Source: an uncultured Collinsella sp.
GTDB taxonomy: Bacteria; Actinomycetota; Coriobacteriia; Coriobacteriales; Coriobacteriaceae
Direction: 5' to 3'
DNA length: 10,991 nucleotides
Assembly (NCBI GenBank): GCA_902470835.1
Contig: CABRHR010000067.1
Coordinates: 1-10,991, forward strand
Shown in pieces: positions 1 through 4,290 of this stretch. The notes beneath the pieces are model-generated. The model was not told the origin of the DNA, searched no databases, and saw only the letters and a program-made list of their open reading frames with translations. The position numbers and the translations under genes are program-made. Each line of letters begins with the position of its first letter. The first letter of the stretch is position 1.

Positions 1-191
1 CCGGCGTTCGGCATCAGGGTAGCGCTGCGACGCGGAAATCGCGCGCCGTTGACGCTCCCCCGCAGTGCCCGCTTCCCCCAAGGACAATTATCAGTGCAGG
101 TAGACGGTTTGCCGTTTATATGAAAAAACGGGCATGGCCAACCCCTGCAGGTTAAACGTAGTAGATGGGCCGTTTTCGTGGCATGACACCG
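1..191. other. Left-edge region with no assigned gene
   Basis: No convincing gene is visible here. Two plus-strand frames stay open from the edge (one ends at a TGA at 121-123), but both are short, use rare-looking codons such as AGG, CGA and GGA, and show no motif I recognise. One could be the tail of an upstream gene. There is a weak possible hairpin, CCGTTT (112-117) against AAACGG (126-131), without a clear following T run. This may simply be spacer upstream of selC. Confidence 0.4.
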
Positions 192-303
192 GGGTAGTCT
201 TTTTGGGACGGGGCTTTTTTAGCTACCCTATGTCAAATATGTCTTAAGCTTTGAGGGCTCCGGATGGGGCAGCTAAAAAAGCCCCGTCCCAAAAAGACTA
301 CCC
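192..303. repeat. Long inverted repeat (REP/MITE-like), copy 1
   Basis: Bases 192-224 pair perfectly with 271-303 (33 bp). With two imperfect positions the arms extend to 192-230 and 265-303, leaving a 34-base loop. Each arm contains the core TTTTGGGACGGGGC and is itself a partial palindrome, with GGGTAG at one end and AGCTACCC at the other. A related element lies at 7131-7241 with nearly the same arm and loop sizes. There is no transposase ORF and no T run placed as in an intrinsic terminator. The design resembles REP doublets moved by RAYT-type transposases. A role as mobile repeat or transcript-end structure is inferred. It ends 29 bp before selC. Confidence 0.85.
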
Positions 304-311
304 TGCTAGTT

Positions 312-320
312 TGGTAAAAT
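312..320 (+). promoter_or_regulatory. Possible extended -10 promoter of selC
   Basis: TGG followed by TAAAAT (315-320) reads as an extended -10 element, ending 12 bases before the mature tRNA 5' end. No good -35 hexamer is seen. The -35 zone (about 291-297) falls inside the right arm of the inverted repeat. Tentative. Confidence 0.35.
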
Positions 321-332
321 ACCGCAGCACTT

Positions 333-429
333 GGGAACGGATGGGCTCCGGTGGGCTCCGCGGTCCTCAAAACCGTTGCGAGGCGTGCAAAACGTCTTGG
401 ATGTGTTCGATTCACATACGTTCCCGCCA
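333..429 (+). tRNA. selC: tRNA-Sec (UCA), selenocysteine tRNA
   Basis: This RNA reads UGA stop codons as selenocysteine when charged through SerRS/SelA and delivered by SelB. The fold can be drawn directly. The acceptor stem is GGGAACG (333-339) with CGTTCCC (419-425), then discriminator G and encoded CCA (427-429). The D arm is a 6-bp stem, 343-348 with 353-358, closing the loop CGGT, as in E. coli selC. The anticodon stem is 361-364 with 372-375, loop CCTCAAA, anticodon TCA at 367-369. The long variable arm pairs 379-386 with 392-399 (8 bp, two wobbles). The T arm is ATGTG-TTCGATT-CACAT (401-417). At 97 nt it is close to the 95 nt of E. coli selC. The six-pair D stem with a four-base loop, long variable arm and UCA anticodon together are diagnostic. 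One oddity: the eighth acceptor pair would be G340 against A418, a mismatch. The flanking extended -10 and terminator suggest an independent transcription unit. Confidence 0.95.
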
Positions 430-437
430 TACGCTAC

Positions 438-493
438 CAGCGCTTTTGTGCTCGCGGTCTTGCTGCGTGCCGCAAAGGCGCTGTTTTGTTTTT
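438..493 (+). terminator. Intrinsic terminator after selC
   Basis: A 13-bp stem, 438-450 with 471-483 (two G.T wobbles), closes a 20-base loop and is followed directly by TTTTGTTTTT (484-493). It starts 8 bases after the tRNA CCA end. It should end the selC transcript and separate it from mobA. Confidence 0.8.
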
Positions 494-583
494 GCACGAG
501 CTTTTCGTAGTGCCGCTATTTCGGCGGCGGTATTTAGCTTCGTGCACCGGGTTTCGAGCATGCCGATGGGGGTGTTTTGCCGT

Positions 584-1216
584 ATGACTACCGTAAGACG
601 AGCCGATCTTTCTTGTGTCGTCCAGGCGGGCGGGCTGTCCTCGCGCATGGGCTGCGATAAGGCGCGCATGGCGTTTTGCGGCGAGCCGCTCATCGAACGC
701 GTGCTGGGTCGGCTGGCGCCAGTTGCCGGCGAGTTGGTCGTGACGACTTCGCGTCCCAGCGAGCTTGTCTACCTTGAGGAGCGCACGTTTGGCGGCCTGG
801 TGCCGCGAATAGTGTCGGACCTTGAGGGGCCGGCGGGCGCCATGCGCGGCATCGCGAGTTCGCTGACTGCGGCCCGGCTGCCTCTCGTTGCTATCGTCGC
901 CTGTGATATGCCGTTTGTCTCTTCGGAGCTTATCGGTGCCCTTGCTGGCTGTGTCGAGGCCGAGGCGCTCGACGTGTGCGTGCCGCGCGAGGAGCGGGGG
1001 ATTGAGCCGCTTTGCGCCGTCTGGCGCCGTGACGCGTGTGCGCCGGTCGCCCAAGAGCTGCTCGCCTGCGACCGTCAGCGCATTCGCTGCCTGATTAATC
1101 GCGTTCAGGCTGGTTATATGGATGAGCCGCAGATCGTTAAGGTCGCAGGCTCGACGCTCTGCTTCGAGAATGTCAATACGCCCGAGGAGTTTGCGGCAGC
1201 CGAGCTGCTCGCCTAG
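584..1216 (+). CDS. mobA: Molybdenum cofactor guanylyltransferase MobA
   Basis: Transfers GMP from GTP to molybdopterin to give the guanine dinucleotide cofactor (cytosolic). With the start at 584 the protein is 210 aa, near the usual MobA size of about 190-200. Residues 14-27 form the nucleotide-binding signature QAGGLSSRMGCDKA, with K26. ACDMPF at 107-111 supplies the metal-binding Asp108. GPAGAMRGI (82-90) and the C-terminal FENVNTPEEF are also typical. The GxDKA form fits MobA better than the cytidylyltransferase MocA, although xanthine-dehydrogenase-family enzymes often use the cytosine form, so MocA-like specificity is not excluded. The frame is open upstream to 251, but that stretch covers the Sec tRNA and its terminator and so cannot be coding. 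ATG 584 follows GGGGG (568-572) at about 11 bases; ATG 560 and 566 are alternatives. The DUF3343 gene follows 29 bases later, probably in the same operon. Confidence 0.9.
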   Translation: MTTVRRADLSCVVQAGGLSSRMGCDKARMAFCGEPLIERVLGRLAPVAGELVVTTSRPSELVYLEERTFGGLVPRIVSDLEGPAGAMRGIASSLTAARLPLVAIVACDMPFVSSELIGALAGCVEAEALDVCVPREERGIEPLCAVWRRDACAPVAQELLACDRQRIRCLINRVQAGYMDEPQIVKVAGSTLCFENVNTPEEFAAAELLA

Positions 1217-1235
1217 ATCTGCACACATCAATGAC

Positions 1236-1240
1236 GGGAG
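1236..1240 (+). promoter_or_regulatory. Shine-Dalgarno that favours GTG 1246
   Basis: GGGAG lies five bases before GTG 1246. The upstream ATG at 1231 has no purine-rich site before it and would contain this motif inside its coding sequence. Confidence 0.55.
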
Positions 1241-1245
1241 ATGCC

Positions 1246-1641
1246 GTGTCACATGATATTTGCCCCGATACCGGGGAACCTTGCACTTGCGATGGGTCCG
1301 AGCCTTGCACCTGCGGCTGTGGCGGCTGTGGACATACGGCCGAGGAAGAGGCAGCGGCGGCTGCGTATCGCGAGTCGCACCGCGAGGCCTCGTTCGGTGA
1401 TGCCCCTGATCACGAACGCAAGATCATCGTGTCGTTTGACAGTACCTTCGATGTGATGGAATGCGAGCAGCTGTGCCTTGCCGCCGGTGTGCCCGGGCGC
1501 ATTATGCCTTTGCCCGGCTCCATCACCGCCGGCTGCGGGCTGTGCTGGGCCATGCCGTTCTCGGGCGATGCACTCGCCGCCTTCCGCGCTGCCACCGAAG
1601 GCCGCATAACCCCCGCCGACTACCATCAGCTCGTCCTCTAA
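1246..1641 (+). CDS. DUF3343 / putative Se/S carrier-like protein with Cys-rich N-terminus
   Basis: The C-terminal half (about residues 63-131 from ATG 1231) matches the DUF3343 pattern: a beta strand IIVSFDSTFDVMECEQLC, then GVPGRIMPLPGSITAGCGLCWAM. That Pfam family is described as putative Se/S carrier-like and often sits in selenium or sulfur-metabolism clusters; its biochemistry is not established. Cys102 and Cys105 form a CGLC pair in the place where relatives usually show one conserved Cys. The first 35 residues hold seven cysteines (11, 18, 20, 26, 28, 30, 33) with a repeated EPCTC unit, suggesting metal or chalcogen binding. A short Ala/Glu-rich linker follows. There is no signal peptide or membrane segment, so it should be cytosolic. 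I prefer GTG 1246 (131 aa) because of GGGAG at 1236-1240; ATG 1231 gives 136 aa (residue numbers here use that frame). It lies directly downstream of mobA and close to selC, in keeping with a role in selenium or sulfur supply to a Mo enzyme. That role is inference. Confidence 0.85.
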   Translation: MSHDICPDTGEPCTCDGSEPCTCGCGGCGHTAEEEAAAAAYRESHREASFGDAPDHERKIIVSFDSTFDVMECEQLCLAAGVPGRIMPLPGSITAGCGLCWAMPFSGDALAAFRAATEGRITPADYHQLVL

Positions 1642-1651
1642 CCACCAACAT

Positions 1652-1682
1652 CACCACAAAGGTGCCTGTCCCCAATGTGGTG
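1652..1682. repeat. REP-like palindrome after the DUF3343 gene
   Basis: CACCACA (1652-1658) pairs perfectly with TGTGGTG (1676-1682) around a 17-base interior reading GGTGCCTGTCCCC. On the opposite strand this interior contains GGGGACAGGCACC, a motif I recall as a widespread REP-like repeat in many bacterial genomes. There is no T run, so a classic terminator is unlikely. It begins 10 bases after the stop codon at 1639-1641. Confidence 0.55.
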
Positions 1683-1898
1683 GCTTGGAACACGTGGACG
1701 AAACAGGTTTGAAACACGGGTTTTGCATGTCAGGCACTCAAAAACGCTTCTACCTGCATCGTAATCAAAACGAAACATCTGCTCGTCGGCTTATGCGAAA
1801 CTTTGCTGCAACAGTGCGATATTATCCATACTCGATAAAGCTCGCGGCGCATGGGGCGCCTCGAACGACACTTTTCTTTTCCATCAATTGGAGGAAGC

Positions 1899-3254
1899 AT
1901 GAGCTACACGCAGAAAGTTCTCGACGAGCTCAAGGCCCGCTATCCCGAGCAGCCTGAGTTCATCCAGGCCGCGACCGAGATCCTCGGCACCATCCAGCCG
2001 GCGCTCGACGCCCATCCCGAGTACGAGGAGGCCGCCCTGCTCGAGCGCCTCGTCGAGCCCGAGCGGATCGTTATGTTCCGTGTTCCCTGGGTCGACGACC
2101 AGGGCAAGGTTCAGGTCAACCGCGGTTACCGCGTCGAGTTCAACTCTGCCATTGGACCCTACAAGGGCGGCCTGCGCTTTAACCCGACGGTCACCCTGGG
2201 TATGCTCAAGTTCCTGGGTCTGGAGCAGATCCTCAAGAACAGCCTGACCACCCTTCCCATGGGCGGCGGCAAGGGCGGCTCCGACTTTGATCCTAAGGGC
2301 AAGTCCAACAACGAGATCATGCACTTCTGCCAGTCCTTCATGACCGAGCTCTATCGCCACATCGGCCCCAACACCGACGTTCCCGCCGGCGACCTGGGCG
2401 TTGGCGGCCGCGAGGTTGCCTACCTGTTCGGTCAGTACAAGCGCCTGACCAACGAGTGGACCGGCGTCCTTACCGGCAAGGGCCTCTCCTTTGGCGGCTC
2501 GCTCGCCCGTACCGAGGCCACCGGCTACGGCCTGGTCTACTTTGTGGACGAGTACCTCAAGAGCCGCGGCGACTCCTTCGAGGGTAAGAACGTCGTCGTT
2601 CACGGCTCCGGTAACGTCGCCATCTACGCGGTCCAGAAGGTCTCCCAGCTCGGCGGCAAGGTGCTGGCCTGCTCCGACACCCATGGCTGGGTCGAGGATC
2701 CCGACGGCATCGACTACACCGTGCTCGAGCATGTCTACAACAAGAAGCGCTCCGGCCACGACAAGGGCGTTACGCTCGCCATGTATGTCGACGAGAAGCC
2801 CAATGCCACGTGGCATGAGGGTGACGGCCGCGGCGTGTGGCAGCTGCCCTGCGACATCGCGCTGCCCTGCGCTCGCGAGAACACGCTGCTGCTCGAGGAC
2901 GCCCAGGCGCTCGTCGCCAACGGCTGCAAGGTGGTCGGCGAGGGCGCGAACATGCCCACGACCATCGAGGCCACGACCTACTTCCAGGAGAACGGCGTCG
3001 CCTTTATGCCCGGTAAGGCTGCCAACGCCGGCGGCGTGCTCGTGTCCGGCCTGGAGATGAGCCAGAACGCCGAGCACCTGTCCTGGACCTTCGAGGAGGT
3101 CGACGGCAAGCTCGAGCAGCTCATGCGCGGCATGTTCCACAACGTGGACGACACCGCCAAGAAGTACGGCGAGGAGGGCAACTTCGTCATGGGCGCCAAC
3201 ATCGCCGGCTTCCTGAAGGTCGCCGACGCCATGCTCGCTCAGGGCGTCTGCTAA
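1899..3254 (+). CDS. gdhA: NADP-type glutamate dehydrogenase
   Basis: Catalyses reversible reductive amination of 2-oxoglutarate with ammonium to L-glutamate, a cytosolic entry point for nitrogen. From ATG 1899 the protein is 451 aa, close to the 447 aa of the E. coli hexameric enzyme. Substrate-site motifs are GPYKGGLRF (K89), the LEQILKNSLT segment (Q110, K113) and LPMGGGKGGSDFDPKGKS with the catalytic Lys125. PAGDLGVGGRE (162-171) carries Asp165. The nucleotide-binding fold starts near 230 with VVVHGSGNVA (GxGxxA-like) and continues to CSDTHG. The start follows GGAGG at 1890-1894, a strong ribosome site four bases from the ATG. The frame is open back to 1851, but that extension lacks such a site. 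The gene stands alone between the REP-like palindrome and its own terminator at 3279-3312. NADP rather than NAD use is inferred from overall family resemblance. No damage is seen. Confidence 0.97.
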   Translation: MSYTQKVLDELKARYPEQPEFIQAATEILGTIQPALDAHPEYEEAALLERLVEPERIVMFRVPWVDDQGKVQVNRGYRVEFNSAIGPYKGGLRFNPTVTLGMLKFLGLEQILKNSLTTLPMGGGKGGSDFDPKGKSNNEIMHFCQSFMTELYRHIGPNTDVPAGDLGVGGREVAYLFGQYKRLTNEWTGVLTGKGLSFGGSLARTEATGYGLVYFVDEYLKSRGDSFEGKNVVVHGSGNVAIYAVQKVSQLGGKVLACSDTHGWVEDPDGIDYTVLEHVYNKKRSGHDKGVTLAMYVDEKPNATWHEGDGRGVWQLPCDIALPCARENTLLLEDAQALVANGCKVVGEGANMPTTIEATTYFQENGVAFMPGKAANAGGVLVSGLEMSQNAEHLSWTFEEVDGKLEQLMRGMFHNVDDTAKKYGEEGNFVMGANIAGFLKVADAMLAQGVC

Positions 3255-3278
3255 ATCCTGCCTGACATAGCATGTGAT

Positions 3279-3312
3279 AAGGCTCCCAGTCATCTTGGCT
3301 GGGAGCCTTTTT
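3279..3312 (+). terminator. Intrinsic terminator of gdhA
   Basis: GGCTCCCAG (3281-3289) pairs perfectly with CTGGGAGCC (3299-3307), loop of nine bases, then TTTTT (3308-3312). AA at 3279-3280 precedes the stem. It sits about 25 bases past the gdhA stop. Confidence 0.93.
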
Positions 3313-3375
3313 CTATGGCGGTGAGGGTCGTGCGTTCTCGTTTGGTACACTTAGAGGTACTGGACAAGTGAAGAG

Positions 3376-4290
3376 ATGGGGGAGAACGTGCTCAAGTTCG
3401 GTACCTACGTCCGTGTTGGAAACGCGGCCGAAGCCTATGAGCTCTTACAGAAGAACCGCAACAACAAGATTGTGGGCGGCGGCATCTGGATGCGCCTGGG
3501 TTCGCGTCGCGTGGCGACGGCGATTGACCTTTCGGCCTGCGGACTCGATCAGATTGAGGAGACCGAGACCGAGTTTCGCATCGGTGCCATGTGTACCCTG
3601 CGCCAGCTCGAGCGTCATGCCGAGCTCAACGCGCTTGTCAACCATGTCTTTGAGTTCGCCGTCCACGATATCGTGGGTGTGCAGCTGCGCAATACCGCCA
3701 CGGTGGGCGGCAGCATTTACGGCCGCTTTGGCTTCTCGGACGTGCTCTCCGCCTTTTTGGCGCTCGATTCGTACGTTGAGCTGACGGGCGCCGGCCGCGT
3801 GCCGCTCGCCGAGTTCGTGGACATGGGCTATGTGCGCGACGTGATCGAGCACGTCGTGGTCGTCAAGCACGATTACCGTGCGAGCTACGAGGCCGTGCGC
3901 AAGGCCGCGACCGACTTCCCCTCCTTAAACGTCACCGCCGCCTGGTGGGATAGCACCTGGCACGTCACCGTGGGCGCGCGTCCGCTGCGCGCGACCCTGC
4001 TGCAGGGCGAGGCGTGCGGCCTTACCAACGAGCATCCTTCCGAGGACGAGCTGCGCGCCTTGGCCGCGTCCGTACGCGCGCTGAGCTACGGCACTAACCT
4101 GTGGGGCTCGGCTGACTACCGCCGCCGCATCTCGGCCCCGTTGGCGATTCAGGCCGTGCGCCGCGCCGCCGGCATCGAGCTTTCGGCCGCGCTTGCCCAC
4201 GAGCTCGAGACCGTGCAGATTCCCAAGTTCGCCACGGACGAGTATTCCTGCCGCCGCGTGCCCGGCGTCGATTCTAGCGAGGTGCGCTAA
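3376..4290 (+). CDS. FAD-binding subunit of a xanthine dehydrogenase-family Mo hydroxylase (YgfM-like)
   Basis: Should carry FAD and pass electrons from the Fe-S clusters of the partner subunit to an acceptor. It is 304 aa, longer than the roughly 260 aa of E. coli YgfM. The first FAD loop is IVGGGIWMRL (32-41), a variant of the usual AGGTDL. The second is LRNTATVGGSIYGRFGFSD (104-122), in which relatives read IRNxATxGGNI. The C-terminal third, with YGTNLWGSADYRRRISAPLAIQAV, fits the CO-dehydrogenase flavoprotein C-terminal domain. The stop codon overlaps the next ATG by one base (TAATG), so the two proteins are almost certainly made together. The start is uncertain: ATG 3376 has only AAGAG immediately before it, and in-frame GTG 3388 has GGAG three bases upstream. 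The role in an XDH-type complex is well supported. The substrate is unknown. Confidence 0.9.
   Translation: MGENVLKFGTYVRVGNAAEAYELLQKNRNNKIVGGGIWMRLGSRRVATAIDLSACGLDQIEETETEFRIGAMCTLRQLERHAELNALVNHVFEFAVHDIVGVQLRNTATVGGSIYGRFGFSDVLSAFLALDSYVELTGAGRVPLAEFVDMGYVRDVIEHVVVVKHDYRASYEAVRKAATDFPSLNVTAAWWDSTWHVTVGARPLRATLLQGEACGLTNEHPSEDELRALAASVRALSYGTNLWGSADYRRRISAPLAIQAVRRAAGIELSAALAHELETVQIPKFATDEYSCRRVPGVDSSEVR

Noticed and set aside
1..123. Open plus-strand frame from the left edge to TGA 121-123, possibly a gene tail
   Set aside because: Forty codons with uncharacteristic codon use, no recognised motif and a second open frame alongside, so it cannot be told from chance.
251..583. N-terminal extension of the mobA frame back to 251
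   Set aside because: This part spans the right arm of the inverted repeat, the Sec tRNA and its terminator. MobA proteins start just before the nucleotide-binding signature.
1851..1898. Upstream extension of gdhA
   Set aside because: ATG 1899 has a strong GGAGG site and gives the normal length. The extension has no ribosome site and no conserved residues.
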